NCBI GenBank assembly: GCA_023382455.1 | Contig: JAHDVX010000012.1 | Coordinates: forward strand, 1 to 44,518 | Source of the DNA: Flavobacteriales bacterium | Lineage (GTDB): Bacteria; Bacteroidota; Bacteroidia; Flavobacteriales_F; PHOS-HE28 | Reading direction: 5' to 3' | Length of the DNA stretch: 44,518 nt | In this document: positions 24,401 through 32,521 of the stretch, one piece after another | How the letters are laid out: the number at the start of each line of letters is the position of its first letter | Position numbering within the stretch: position 1 is the stretch's first letter | The notes under the pieces: model-generated | Databases searched by the model: none | Seen by the model: only the letters and a program-made list of their open reading frames with translations | What the model was told of the DNA's origin: nothing | Position numbers and translations under genes: made by a program

Positions 24401-24867
24401 AGCCCGGTCAGCAGAACCCCGGGGGTATGGGCGCGGGCATGAGCGAGCAGCTGGCCAAGCTGGCCGCCCAGCAGGCCGCCCTGCGGCAGGAAATGCAGCG
24501 CATGGCCCAGGAGCTCAACAAGGACGGCTCAGGCAGCGGCAACGGCCTGCAGAAATTGGCCGACCAGATGGAACAGAATGAGAAGGATCTCGTTAACAGG
24601 AACCTTACACAAGAATCCATCAGGCGCCAACAGGACATCATGACACGGTTGCTCGAGGCCGAAAAGGCGGAGCGTGAGCGGGAATTGGACAACAAGCGGG
24701 AAAGCACTCCGGGGCAGGACCGCGACCATCCGGACCCGGCCCGTTTCTTCAACTACCAGCGGGACAAGATGCGCGAGGCCGAGCTGCTGCGCACGGTGCC
24801 CCCGGGCCTGAAGCCGTACTACAAGGCACGCGTGGATCAGTATTTCGATACTTTTGACCGACCCTGA
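21466..24867 (+). CDS. DUF4175-like membrane protein with long Gln-rich coiled coil
   Basis: This 1133-residue protein has two N-terminal hydrophobic segments (GALYSVGLLVLFFLAVSLG and VARTVLFWAWATASAVVLF), a third near residue 160 (ALPPLGVLLILLFAAPSLI), a beta-rich periplasmic-type region to ~residue 500, and then an extreme charged/Gln-rich coiled coil (~500-1040; for example LRQSQQEQQDFKEADE). A Gly/Pro-rich stretch (PGTGNCNKPGGGGSSPGNS) interrupts the coil. The layout matches the large DUF4175 family of Bacteroidota; function is unknown. It is the first of three close genes (10-nt and 2-nt gaps) with an RsbW-type ATPase and YbeY. The coil suggests a scaffold or envelope-spanning role. Confidence 0.75.
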   Translation: MASDYELLLTKLDGFIRKYYKDRVIRGALYSVGLLVLFFLAVSLGEYFGRFGTVARTVLFWAWATASAVVLFRFVAVPVVKLFRLGAVIGHAEAAVIVGDHFPQVKDKLLNTLQLRGQAGEDPGQRALIEASIAQRSRELSPVPFSRAIDLRRNRRYLRYALPPLGVLLILLFAAPSLITGPTKRILAHNREFLPEAPFRFVVLNQELTVPENEDFELQVEMQGATLPQQVFLEADGNRIPLVRQDAAHFTHRFRNVQEPVDFRLSADGFHSAPMHLATGANPMLLGLSMALDYPPYLGLKNTVSNQSGDISVPAGTRITWVAETRSTDRLDLVFDDTTFTLVPAHPGDQRFTARRRFLKGGTYAVVPFHGDLKAHTPAQYRIDVVPDLYPTIAVEQKADSLSPRRLYFKGDIGDDHGFKRLAFHYKVVQGGDSIPAGQRELTKDLNLQPATTRQSFFHFEDLGGLRLLPGDKLEYWFEVWDNDGVNGSKSARSASRYFEAPTLKELADKQDKQGEAIKEELRESIRQAQGLQQELDKLRRDLLDKKELNWQDRQKMQNVLDRQKQLEQRVEKATEQLRQSQQEQQDFKEADERILQKQQQVQELFENVLSEQMKELYRQIQEMLEKIDKEQLQERMQDMKLSQEDIEKELDRALEQFKQMEVEQKAEDIADQLEKLADKQKELSEQTKQGDTPKEELQQKQDELSKEFKDVQDQLDSLEKKNEALEHPLDLPKTGEQEEGIKQQQQNSSEQLQKQQNKKASESQQKAGEQMQQLAMDMRSGMQQNQQEQAEEDMDALRQLLENIVQLSFDQEANMDALEATAVRDPRLVDIGRQQKKLRDDARLVEDSLFALSKRVPQLQALVNREMNLVNENMDQALGHLAEARANATERPRAADRQQRAMTSLNNLALMLDEALQQMQQQASGMPGTGNCNKPGGGGSSPGNSKKMQKIRSQQEALGKQLEEMRKALEKGRKPGEKPGQQNPGGMGAGMSEQLAKLAAQQAALRQEMQRMAQELNKDGSGSGNGLQKLADQMEQNEKDLVNRNLTQESIRRQQDIMTRLLEAEKAERERELDNKRESTPGQDRDHPDPARFFNYQRDKMREAELLRTVPPGLKPYYKARVDQYFDTFDRP

Positions 24868-24876
24868 ACACCGAAC

Positions 24877-25314
24877 ATGGCTGCGCTAACCGAGGACGTC
24901 CACTTCACCCAACGCATTGAGTTTCCGGCCAAGGCGGAGAACATCCACTTGGCGGAAAAGTTGATCGATGAGGTGTGTACCCGCTACAAGGTGCACGAGT
25001 CGCTCTACGGCAACATCCTCATCGCCCTCACCGAGGCGGTGAACAACGCGATCCACCACGGCAACCAGCTCGATCCCGGCAAGCAGGTCCGGCTCGGCTA
25101 TGCCATGGCAGGGGACAAGGTCACCTTCGTGGTCAGCGACGAGGGCCCCGGCTTCGACCACGAGCACCTGCCCGACCCCACCGACCCCCAGAACATCGAG
25201 AAGCCCCACGGGCGCGGCGTATTCCTCATGCGCGCCCTGGCCGATGCCGTGGAATTCTCCGACAACGGGGCCACCGTGGCCGTCACCTTCAACCTGGCAC
25301 CGGCAACCGAATAG
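24877..25314 (+). CDS. RsbW-type ATP-binding protein (anti-sigma factor kinase family)
   Basis: This 145-residue protein has a GHKL/HATPase fold. The N-box ALTEAVNNAIHHGNQ holds the Mg-binding Asn, and the G1 box DEGPGFDHEHLPDP and G2 region PHGRGVFLMRALADAVEFSD follow. Such small proteins are related to RsbW/SpoIIAB and can phosphorylate an anti-anti-sigma partner or bind a sigma factor; no partner is encoded next to it. It lies 9 nt after the DUF4175-like gene and 2 nt before ybeY, so all three are probably one operon. Confidence 0.85.
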   Translation: MAALTEDVHFTQRIEFPAKAENIHLAEKLIDEVCTRYKVHESLYGNILIALTEAVNNAIHHGNQLDPGKQVRLGYAMAGDKVTFVVSDEGPGFDHEHLPDPTDPQNIEKPHGRGVFLMRALADAVEFSDNGATVAVTFNLAPATE

Positions 25315-25316
25315 CC

Positions 25317-25742
25317 ATGGCTTCGGAAGGTGCCATCGCGTTCAAGGCCATCGGGGTGCCCAACGCCTTCCGCGAGCGCGAACGCCTGCGCCAATGGATC
25401 CAGGCCGTGGCCCGCGACCATGGCCACTCCATCGGCGAGGTCACCTTCGTTCTCCTCAGTGACAAGGGCCTGCTGCCCTACAACAAGCGCTACCTCGGCC
25501 ACGACGAGTATACCGACGTGATCACCTTCGACCTGCAGAACGGCAACGGCATCAGCGGCGACATCCTCATCAGCCATGACCGGGTGCGGGAAAATGCCGC
25601 CACCTACGGCGCCAGTGCCGCGCACGAACTTCGCCGCGTGATGGTGCACGGCCTGCTCCACCTGCTGGGCCACAGCGACAAGAGCGAGGCCAAGCGCAAG
25701 GCCATGCGCGCCGTGGAGGACAAGTACCTCAGCCGGTATTGA
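25317..25742 (+). CDS. ybeY: Endoribonuclease YbeY (rRNA maturation factor)
   Basis: This 141-residue protein carries the zinc motif HGLLHLLGHSD, with H111, H115 and H119 as ligands. Upstream features are LLPYNKRYLGHDEYTDVITF (the YbeY core, with DVITF) and GISGDILISHDRV. YbeY is a metal-dependent single-strand RNase involved in 16S rRNA 3'-end maturation and ribosome quality control. ATG at 25317, 2 nt after the previous stop. Confidence 0.95.
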   Translation: MASEGAIAFKAIGVPNAFRERERLRQWIQAVARDHGHSIGEVTFVLLSDKGLLPYNKRYLGHDEYTDVITFDLQNGNGISGDILISHDRVRENAATYGASAAHELRRVMVHGLLHLLGHSDKSEAKRKAMRAVEDKYLSRY

Positions 25743-25765
25743 CCCGGCCCAGGACCTCGCCGCCC

Positions 25766-25773
25766 TACCTTCG
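25766..25773 (+). promoter_or_regulatory. Candidate -7 element for pepP
   Basis: TACCTTCG fits the TAnnTTTG-like element with one change and lies 68 nt before the pepP start in a 99-nt gap. The nearest upstream TTG (25739) is 24 nt away, slightly long. Confidence 0.35.
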
Positions 25774-25841
25774 CACATCCCTCCGAACACCGGCCACCAG
25801 TTCCGGGCCGCGGCGGGCCATTCACCCATCTGCGAACAGCC

Positions 25842-27152
25842 ATGCGCTACCAACCGCTATCCGCCGCCACCTACCGCGAACACCGTGCCCGCTTCCGCCA
25901 GGCCATGGAGAAGGGCGGCCTCGCCGTCTTCCACAGCAACGACATCATGCCCACCAGCGCGGATGGCACCATGCCCTTCAAGCAGGCCGCGGACATCATG
26001 TACCTCACCGGCATCGACCAGGAGGAGACCATCCTGCTGATCTTCCCCGATGCCATGGACCCCAAGGACCGGGAGATCCTCTTCGTGCGCGAGACCAGCG
26101 AGCTGATCGCCATCTGGGAGGGGGCCAAGTTCACGCAGAAGGAGGCCGCCGAGCTGAGCGGCATCCCCACCGTGCTGTGGACCACCGCCTACGAGGCCAC
26201 CATCAAGCGGCTGATGCCCCAGGCCCAGCTGCTGTACCTGAACAGCAACGAGCACCTGCGCCAGAGCAACGAGGTGGAAACGCGCGAGGAGCGCAAGAAC
26301 AAGGAGTTGATCGCACAATACCCGCTGCACGGCCTGCGGCGCAGCGCCCCCATCATGCACCGCATCCGCAGCCGCAAGACGCGGGAGGAGGTGGAGCAGA
26401 TCAAGCGCGCCATCGCCATCACCGGCAAAGCCTTCGAGCGGGTGTGCGGCTTCGTGCGGCCCGGCGTGAAGGAGTACGAGATCGAGGCGGAGATCACCCA
26501 CGAGTTCATCCGCAACGGTTCGCGCGGCCATGCCTACACGCCCATCCTGGGCAGCGGGTACAACGCCTGCGTGCTGCACTACATCACCAACGATGCGGTG
26601 TGCCACGACGGTGACGTGATCCTGATGGACTTCGGCTGCGAGTACGGCGGCTACGCCAGCGACCTTACCCGCAGCATCCCCGTGAACGGCACCTTCACCC
26701 CGCGCCAGCGCGACGTGTACAACGCCGTGCTGCGCGTGCAGAAGGAGGCCACCGCCCTGCTGCGCCCCGGCGTGATGCTGGCCGACTACCACAAGGAGGT
26801 GGGCCGCATCATGGAGGGTGAACTGATCGGCCTGGGCCTGCTTGACAAGGCCGACGTGGCCAAGCAGGACCCCGAGCGCCCGCTGTACAAGAAGTACTTC
26901 ATGCACGGCACCAGCCACTTCCTGGGCCTGGACGTGCACGACGTGGGCCTGTGGACCGAGATGATCCAGCCGGACATGGTCTTCACAGTGGAACCCGGCA
27001 TCTACATCCGCGAGGAGAAGCTGGGCATCCGCATCGAAAACAACATCCTCACCACGCGCGACAACCCGATCGACCTTTTCGACGCCATCCCGCGTGAAGT
27101 GGAGGAGATCGAGGCGCTGATGGCCGCTTCCCGGAAGAAGGCGAAGGCCTAG
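25842..27152 (+). CDS. pepP: Xaa-Pro aminopeptidase (aminopeptidase P, M24B)
   Basis: This 436-residue protein has an N-terminal AMP_N domain (~1-150, YREHRARFRQAMEKGGLAVF) and a C-terminal pita-bread metallopeptidase domain. The two-metal site residues are seen as D in ILMDFGCEYGGY, D in YASDLTRSIPV, H in MHGTSHFLGLDVHD, E in VFTVEPGIYI and E in GIRIENNIL. It removes N-terminal residues preceding proline in the cytoplasm. It seems to be expressed from its own promoter. Confidence 0.95.
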   Translation: MRYQPLSAATYREHRARFRQAMEKGGLAVFHSNDIMPTSADGTMPFKQAADIMYLTGIDQEETILLIFPDAMDPKDREILFVRETSELIAIWEGAKFTQKEAAELSGIPTVLWTTAYEATIKRLMPQAQLLYLNSNEHLRQSNEVETREERKNKELIAQYPLHGLRRSAPIMHRIRSRKTREEVEQIKRAIAITGKAFERVCGFVRPGVKEYEIEAEITHEFIRNGSRGHAYTPILGSGYNACVLHYITNDAVCHDGDVILMDFGCEYGGYASDLTRSIPVNGTFTPRQRDVYNAVLRVQKEATALLRPGVMLADYHKEVGRIMEGELIGLGLLDKADVAKQDPERPLYKKYFMHGTSHFLGLDVHDVGLWTEMIQPDMVFTVEPGIYIREEKLGIRIENNILTTRDNPIDLFDAIPREVEEIEALMAASRKKAKA

Positions 27153-27245
27153 GTCAACCGGAATGGGCTGGTCCACCACGGCCCGAACTTCCTGTCCGGC
27201 CCGATGAAATATCTTCGCCGACTTGCTGTTGATACAGCAGCAGCC

Positions 27246-29861
27246 ATGCGCCTCCGTTTCCCCCGAACGATCTTGCCTGTATTGGCACTGCTGGTGGTGG
27301 CCGGCTGCTCCACCAACAAGGACGCCTTCCTGAACCGCACCTTTCACCGGTTGGTGACGCGGGACAACGGCTGGTTCAACGCCAACGAGAAGCTGAAGGA
27401 AACGGTGGGGGACATGCAGAAGGCCCACGTGGACGATTACGACCAGGTGCTGCCCATCTTCGTGAACGGCACGGAGGACGAGGCGAACGCCATGGTTCCC
27501 GCGTTGGAGATCTGCATCGAGAAGTGCGCCACCGTGATCGACCGCAACTCCATGGAGTTCGGGGGCAAGGAGAAGAACAACTGGATCGATGACGCCTGGT
27601 TCGTCATCGGCAAAAGCCACTTCTACAAGCGCAGCTACCTGGACGCGGCCCGCACCTTCGACTACATCGGTCGGCGCTACAAAGGCCAGGACCGCCAGAT
27701 GGAGAGCAAGGTCTGGTTGGCACGCACGTCCATCGAGCTGGAGCAGTACGCCCGCGCACAAAGCACCTTGGACGAGGTGAAGGGCGCGAAGGTGCTGCCC
27801 AAGAAATTCCCGCACGACCAGCTGAGCGCCGTGCAGGCCGACCTGGACATCCACCGCGGCAAGGCGGATGACGGCATCGTGTCCCTGGAGCATGCCGTGT
27901 CCATCACCCGCAACAAAAAGGACCGGGTCCGTTGGAGCTTCATCCTGGCCCAACTCTACCAGATGAAGGGGCAGGAGGAGAAGGCCATCGCCATGTACAG
28001 CAAGGTGGTGCGCATGGGGCCACCCTACGAGATGGGCTTCCATGCCCAGATCTTCCAGGCCCTGGCCCTGGCCCACGGGAACAGCAAGGGCATGCGCCAG
28101 AAACTGGAGCGCATGCTGCGCGACGACAAGCACCGGGACCACTTCGACATGATCCACTACGCCCTGGCCGAGCTGGACCTGAAGGACAACCTGCGCGCGG
28201 ACGCCATTGCCCGGCTGCAGCTGAGCACCCGCGCCAGCACGGTGGACACCCGCCAGAAGGCCAAGAGCTTCCTGAAGCTCGCCGACCTCTATTTCGATGA
28301 CAAGAAGTACCCCGAGGCGCAGCAGTACTACGACAGCACCGCCACGGTGATCGCCGAGGACCACCCCCGCGCCGAGGAGGTGGCCACCCGGGCCGAGGTG
28401 CTGGGCGACCTGGTGGAGCAGCTGAACACCATTGCCCGGGAGGACAGCCTGCAGGCCTTCGTCAAGCTGGATCCCGAGGAGCGGGATAAGCGCATCCGGG
28501 AACTGATCCGCGAACGCGAACGGCAGGAGGCGGCCAAGGAACAGGCCGAGAATGATGCCCGTGAGCTGCTGGCCAGCACGCCTGTGGCGCCTTCCACCCC
28601 GGCCGGCGGAAGCGGCGGTGCGTGGTACTTCTACAACCCCACGCAGATCGCCCGGGGCATGGCCGACTTCCGCAAGAAATGGGGCAACCGCAAGAACGAG
28701 GATGACTGGCGCCGGGCCGACAAGAGCGGATCCGCCCTGGTGGACTTCACCGACGAGGAATCCGACACCACCGGCACCGACGTGACGGCCGATACCGGCG
28801 AACCCGAATGGAAGAAACCCGAAAGCTACCTGCGCGACCTGCCCGTGGACCAGGCCAAGCTGGATTCCAGCAACGCCCGGATCTGCAAGGCGCTCTACCT
28901 CTCGGGCATGATCTACAAGGAGAAGCTCAAGGATGTGGACAACGCCATCGAGAGCTTCCAGGTGCTTAACGATCGCTTCGACGATTGCCGCTACACCCCG
29001 GAATCCTACTATCAGCTCTACCGCATCTATCTGGCCAAGGAACGGGCAGGCAACTTCATGGACTTCGGCGGCGCCAGCTCCAAGCACTATGCCGACATTA
29101 TCCTGGAGCGCTGGCCGGATTCGGAATTTTCCCGCCTGGTGCGCAACCCCGACCAGCAGCAGGCCGACGAGGCCGCGCGCATCGCCGAGGCCCAGGCCTA
29201 CGAGGACATCTACCAGCTCTTCCGGCAAGGCAGCTACCGGTCCGTGGTCTCCACCTGCGAGAGCGTGCTGGCCACCGAGACCCGCAACCACTTGCTGCCC
29301 AAGTACGCCCTGCTGAAGGCCATGGCCATCGGGGGCCTGCACCTGGTGGGGCCGTTCCGCGATGCCTTGGGCGAGGTGCGCGGCAAGTACCCCGGCACCG
29401 ATGAGGCCAAGGCCGCCGAGGCCCTGTTGGCCAACTTGGACAAGACGGGCAGCGGGGCCGGGGAAGGCGCCGCCAAGGAGGCGGCACCGACCTACGCCGC
29501 CAGCACGGGGGAGCATTTCGTCATCATCATCGTTCCGGACAGCGCGGGGCCCATGTCCGAGGTGACCGCCGCCATCAGCAACTTCAACCAGCGCTACTTC
29601 CGCAACCAGGGCATTGAGGTGAAGACCAGCATCTGGGGCGGAGGTAACCAGGTGGTGCTGGTCCGCCACTTCCAGACCCGGCAGCAGGCCATGACCTATT
29701 ACGACCGCTTCAAGCAGAACAAGGAGGACCTTGTCGGGATCAATGACCAGGGTTTCCCCCTGTTCGCCATCAGCAGCGAGAACTACCCGCGCTTTTACAT
29801 GGCCAAGGACTCCGAGGGCTACGCGGCCTTCTTCGGCAAGACTTACCTCGAGGGCAAGTAG
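27246..29861 (+). CDS. porW: Type IX secretion system TPR lipoprotein PorW/SprE
   Basis: This 871-residue lipoprotein has the signal LPVLALLVVAGC with the lipid-modified Cys in AGCSTNKDAF. Long helical, TPR-like repeats follow (for example DDAWFVIGKSHFYKRSYLDA, and PESYYQLYRIYLAKERAGNF near ~590). Conserved NRTFHRLVTRDNGWFNANEK after the Cys matches the PorW/SprE family, which links the T9SS core to other machine parts. The start at 27246 was chosen because it opens the lipoprotein signal; an upstream ATG (27204) adds 14 residues. A poorly conserved, charged segment lies between ~430 and 540. Confidence 0.85.
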   Translation: MRLRFPRTILPVLALLVVAGCSTNKDAFLNRTFHRLVTRDNGWFNANEKLKETVGDMQKAHVDDYDQVLPIFVNGTEDEANAMVPALEICIEKCATVIDRNSMEFGGKEKNNWIDDAWFVIGKSHFYKRSYLDAARTFDYIGRRYKGQDRQMESKVWLARTSIELEQYARAQSTLDEVKGAKVLPKKFPHDQLSAVQADLDIHRGKADDGIVSLEHAVSITRNKKDRVRWSFILAQLYQMKGQEEKAIAMYSKVVRMGPPYEMGFHAQIFQALALAHGNSKGMRQKLERMLRDDKHRDHFDMIHYALAELDLKDNLRADAIARLQLSTRASTVDTRQKAKSFLKLADLYFDDKKYPEAQQYYDSTATVIAEDHPRAEEVATRAEVLGDLVEQLNTIAREDSLQAFVKLDPEERDKRIRELIRERERQEAAKEQAENDARELLASTPVAPSTPAGGSGGAWYFYNPTQIARGMADFRKKWGNRKNEDDWRRADKSGSALVDFTDEESDTTGTDVTADTGEPEWKKPESYLRDLPVDQAKLDSSNARICKALYLSGMIYKEKLKDVDNAIESFQVLNDRFDDCRYTPESYYQLYRIYLAKERAGNFMDFGGASSKHYADIILERWPDSEFSRLVRNPDQQQADEAARIAEAQAYEDIYQLFRQGSYRSVVSTCESVLATETRNHLLPKYALLKAMAIGGLHLVGPFRDALGEVRGKYPGTDEAKAAEALLANLDKTGSGAGEGAAKEAAPTYAASTGEHFVIIIVPDSAGPMSEVTAAISNFNQRYFRNQGIEVKTSIWGGGNQVVLVRHFQTRQQAMTYYDRFKQNKEDLVGINDQGFPLFAISSENYPRFYMAKDSEGYAAFFGKTYLEGK

Positions 29862-29879
29862 CCTTCCGGCCGTGCGTAT

Positions 29880-29887
29880 TACCTTCG
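29880..29887 (+). promoter_or_regulatory. Candidate -7 element for the bactofilin gene
   Basis: TACCTTCG is identical to the element upstream of pepP, 26 nt before the bactofilin ATG. It may also drive the start of the following ATP synthase-leading genes. Confidence 0.35.
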
Positions 29888-29912
29888 CACTTCACCCTCC
29901 AGAAGCCTTGCC

Positions 29913-30398
29913 ATGTTCCGGAACGACAAAACGCACGAAACCATGACCAAGCCTGCCGAGCCCGTCAGTCCCGGCAAGATCAACAGCATCATGGAAGGCA
30001 CCTCCATCGAGGGGGAGGTGCGCTCGGACAGCAATGTCCGCATCGACGGGCGGGTCAAGGGCACCATCCATGTGCGCGGCCGCCTGATCGTGGGTGCCAC
30101 GGGCGTGGTGGAGGGCGATGTGAACTGCCAGAGCAGCGATATCGAAGGGACCGTGAACGGCAAGATCAATTGCCAGGACCTGTTGTCCTTGAAGGCCACC
30201 GCCAAGCTCAACGGCGACATCCTCACCCGTAAGCTGGCCATTGAGCCGGGCGCGGTGTTCACCGGCAATTGCAACATGGGCGGCGGCAACCCCGTGAAGG
30301 AGCCCGAGCCGGTGCGCCTGAGCACCGCCACGGAGCGGCCCGCCATGCACACTGCCCAGCCCGGCCAGCGCCCGGAACCGGTGAAGACCGGCCATTGA
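29913..30398 (+). CDS. Bactofilin (polymer-forming cytoskeletal protein)
   Basis: This 161-residue protein has the beta-helix DUF583/bactofilin core in the centre: GKINSIMEGTSIEGEV, IDGRVKGTIHVRGRLIVG, VVEGDVNCQSSDIEGTVNGK and LKATAKLNGDILTRKL, with flexible Pro-rich ends. Bactofilins polymerise spontaneously into filaments that help shape the envelope and localise enzymes. It is placed just upstream of the ATP synthase leader genes. A second in-frame ATG at 29943 could be the start. Confidence 0.9.
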   Translation: MFRNDKTHETMTKPAEPVSPGKINSIMEGTSIEGEVRSDSNVRIDGRVKGTIHVRGRLIVGATGVVEGDVNCQSSDIEGTVNGKINCQDLLSLKATAKLNGDILTRKLAIEPGAVFTGNCNMGGGNPVKEPEPVRLSTATERPAMHTAQPGQRPEPVKTGH

Positions 30399-30409
30399 CC
30401 GCCGGCGCC

Positions 30410-30829
30410 ATGTCCACCCAAGCATCCCGGCCCGGCAAGGCCGCCCGCCCGCTGCGCGCCCTCACCGCCACCGGGCTGTTCACCTTGGCGGCGGGTGCGG
30501 CCACGTATGGCGCGCACGTGCTTGCGGGCCTACCCTTTGGCAAGGCCCAATTGGCCGTCATCGCTTTCCTGGGCGTGCTCACCGCCGTGCTCATCCACTG
30601 GCAGGAGCGTTCCATGGCCGCGGACCCCAAAGGATTCATGTCCCGGTTCATGCTGGCCCTGGCCCTGAAGCTTGTGGTCTCCCTGGTGGCGGTGGCCGCC
30701 ATCCTGCTCCTGAAGCCGCGGTCCGAGGCCGTGCCCCTGGCCCTCACCTTCGCCGCACTGTACCTGATCTTCCTGGTGTTCTCCACCGCATGGCTGGGCC
30801 GGAGCGCCCGCAATGCCCCGCGCGCATGA
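30410..30829 (+). CDS. Hypothetical membrane protein of the ATP synthase leader
   Basis: The protein has 139 residues with about four hydrophobic helices (ATGLFTLAAGAATYGAHVLA, QLAVIAFLGVLTAVLIHW, LALALKLVVSLVAVAAILLL and FAALYLIFLVFSTAWLG). The stop overlaps the next ATG (ATGA). Conserved position between bactofilin and the AtpZ-like gene suggests an F1Fo assembly or ion-handling role, similar to the AtpI-type leader genes of other bacteria; this is inference. The start at 30410 gives MSTQASRPG. Confidence 0.7.
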   Translation: MSTQASRPGKAARPLRALTATGLFTLAAGAATYGAHVLAGLPFGKAQLAVIAFLGVLTAVLIHWQERSMAADPKGFMSRFMLALALKLVVSLVAVAAILLLKPRSEAVPLALTFAALYLIFLVFSTAWLGRSARNAPRA

Positions 30830-31053
30830 GCAGCGGGGACAAGGGGAACAGGCTGCGCCGGTCCACCAGGGATTACGCCCGCTTCAGCGGCATCGGCTTC
30901 CAAATGGCCGGCATCATCGGCCTTGGGGCCTACGGCGGCTGGTGGCTCGATGGGCGCACGGGATGGAAGTTCCCGGTCTTCACCCTCGCCGGCTCCCTGG
31001 GCGGCGTGGCCGCCGCCATGTGGATTCTCTTCAAGGAAACCCGCACCCGCTGA
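30826..31053 (+). CDS. atpZ: AtpZ/AtpI-like protein
   Basis: This 75-residue protein has two hydrophobic helices: FSGIGFQMAGIIGLGAYGGW followed by WWLDGRTGWKFPVFTLAGSLG and ending in a helix (AAAMWILFKET). This is the AtpZ/AtpI-type pattern (short, two helices, WWLD-type loop). AtpI/AtpZ proteins assist assembly of the c-ring or Mg/Ca transport in some bacteria. The overlap with the upstream gene shows coupling. The symbol is by family only. Confidence 0.75.
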   Translation: MSSGDKGNRLRRSTRDYARFSGIGFQMAGIIGLGAYGGWWLDGRTGWKFPVFTLAGSLGGVAAAMWILFKETRTR

Positions 31054-31102
31054 GGCTTTCCGGCGTGTGGGCCGGTTCCGGGCCACCCTTTTCTCGGGAG
31101 GC

Positions 31103-32257
31103 ATGTTTGCATTGAACGTCAATGGCTACATTTGCGGCCGCAAAGCAGCGGGCATCCGCCCCGCCAAACCCCTGAAAACGTTGCTACGCCTAGCTTTCCT
31201 CTCGTTGGTCCTGCTTCTGGCGGGCACCTTGCCGGCCCACGGGCACGGGCCGGAGGCTCCTGCCGCACACGGTGATGCCGAAGCCGCGGAGTTCAATGCC
31301 GGGCAGCTCATCATGGGCCACGTGGTGGACGACCACAGCTGGCACATCGCGGGCGACTTCGCCATCCCCCTGCCGGTGATCATCTACGATACCCAGCGTG
31401 GCTTGCAAATGTTCAGCAGCGGCCGCTTCGAGCATGGCCATGCCGCCTACAACGGCTACATGCTCCATGATGGGAAGATCGTGGCGGTGGACGCGGCCGG
31501 CAACGTGGACGAGGCCGCCTCGGCGAACATCTGGGACATCTCCATCACCAAGAACACCTTGGCCATCTTCATGGTGGTCGCCCTCATGCTGGTGGTCTTC
31601 ATCAGCGTGGCCGGCTCGTACAAGGCCCGCACGGGCATGGCCCCCAAGGGCCTGCAATCCCTGCTGGAGCCGATAATCCTCTTCGTGCGCGACGACGTGG
31701 CCAAGAGCTCCATCGGGCCGGAGTATGCCCGCTTCATGCCCTTCCTGCTCACGCAGTTCTTCCTGATCCTGTTCGCCAACCTGCTGGGCCTGGTGCCTGT
31801 GTTCCCGGGCGGCGCCAACGTCACAGGCAGCATCGCGGTCACCTTCACCCTCGCGCTGTTCACCTTCGTGGTGGTCACCTTCAACGGCAACAAGCACTAC
31901 TGGCACCACATCCTGGCCATGCCGGGCGTGCCGGCCTGGGTGCTCATCATCCTCACCCCGGTGGAGATCCTGGGGATGTTCCTCAAGCCCTTCGTGCTGA
32001 TGATCCGTCTGTTCGCCAACATCACCGGCGGTCACATCATCGTCATGAGCTTCTTCAGCCTGATCTTCGTGTTCGGGGTTTCCAGCCCCGTTGCGGGCTA
32101 CGGCGTTTCCATCGTCAGCGTGGCCTTCACCATCTTCATGAACCTGCTGGAAATGCTGGTCGCGTTCATCCAGGCCTACGTCTTCACCTTCCTCACGGCG
32201 CTCTATCTGGGTGCCGCGGTGGAACAGTCGCACGAACACAAAGAATCACTCGTTTAA
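31103..32257 (+). CDS. atpB: ATP synthase F0 subunit a
   Basis: The a-subunit forms the proton channel facing the c-ring. The essential arginine is in MIRLFANITGGHIIV, and the conserved C-terminal helix is LVAFIQAYVFTFLTALYLG. As in other Bacteroidota there is an N-terminal signal-like segment (LRLAFLSLVLLLAGTLPAHG) and a His/Asp-rich periplasmic stretch (MGHVVDDHSWHIAGDF). Coordinates use the only upstream ATG (31103, 384 residues). A promoter-like element overlaps codons ~4-14, so a TTG start at 31181 (358 residues) directly before the signal segment may be the real one. Confidence 0.9.
   Translation: MFALNVNGYICGRKAAGIRPAKPLKTLLRLAFLSLVLLLAGTLPAHGHGPEAPAAHGDAEAAEFNAGQLIMGHVVDDHSWHIAGDFAIPLPVIIYDTQRGLQMFSSGRFEHGHAAYNGYMLHDGKIVAVDAAGNVDEAASANIWDISITKNTLAIFMVVALMLVVFISVAGSYKARTGMAPKGLQSLLEPIILFVRDDVAKSSIGPEYARFMPFLLTQFFLILFANLLGLVPVFPGGANVTGSIAVTFTLALFTFVVVTFNGNKHYWHHILAMPGVPAWVLIILTPVEILGMFLKPFVLMIRLFANITGGHIIVMSFFSLIFVFGVSSPVAGYGVSIVSVAFTIFMNLLEMLVAFIQAYVFTFLTALYLGAAVEQSHEHKESLV
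31112..31145 (+). promoter_or_regulatory. Candidate Bacteroidota promoter at the atpB start
   Basis: TTG at 31112-31114 and TACATTTGC at 31137-31145, 22 nt apart, fit the TTG ... TAnnTTTG promoter. It lies 9-43 nt downstream of the first in-frame ATG of atpB, which argues that the real start of atpB is further downstream. Confidence 0.5.
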
Positions 32258-32268
32258 AAACCAACCAC

Positions 32269-32511
32269 ATGTTCCTCTCAGCACTTCTCGACATCGGCAC
32301 GGGTTACGGCATCGCCGCAGTGGGCGCCGGTCTGGCAGCCCTGGGCGCCGGCGTTGGCATTGGTCGCATCGGCGGTGACGCCGTGCAGGCCATGGCCCGC
32401 CAGCCGGAAGCCATGAACGACCTCCGCGCCAACATGATCCTCACCGCCGCACTGGTGGAAGGCGCCGCCTTCTTCGCCATGGTGGTGGGCCTGCTGGTGG
32501 TGCTGAAGTAA
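32269..32511 (+). CDS. atpE: ATP synthase F0 subunit c
   Basis: This 80-residue hairpin of two helices has a Gly/Ala-rich TM1 (AVGAGLAALGAGVGIGRIGG), the polar loop ARQPEA, and TM2 with the ion-binding carboxylate E64 in AALVEGAAFF. It forms the rotor ring. It is 11 nt after atpB and is followed by a GC hairpin before atpF. Confidence 0.96.
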   Translation: MFLSALLDIGTGYGIAAVGAGLAALGAGVGIGRIGGDAVQAMARQPEAMNDLRANMILTAALVEGAAFFAMVVGLLVVLK

Positions 32512-32521
32512 GCACCCGCCA

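Noticed and set aside
25857-29669. Minus-strand open frame of 1270 codons opposite pepP and porW
   Set aside because: It spans two well-supported genes and their intergenic gap, is rich in Gly/Ala/Val/His from antisense codons, and has no recognisable motif.
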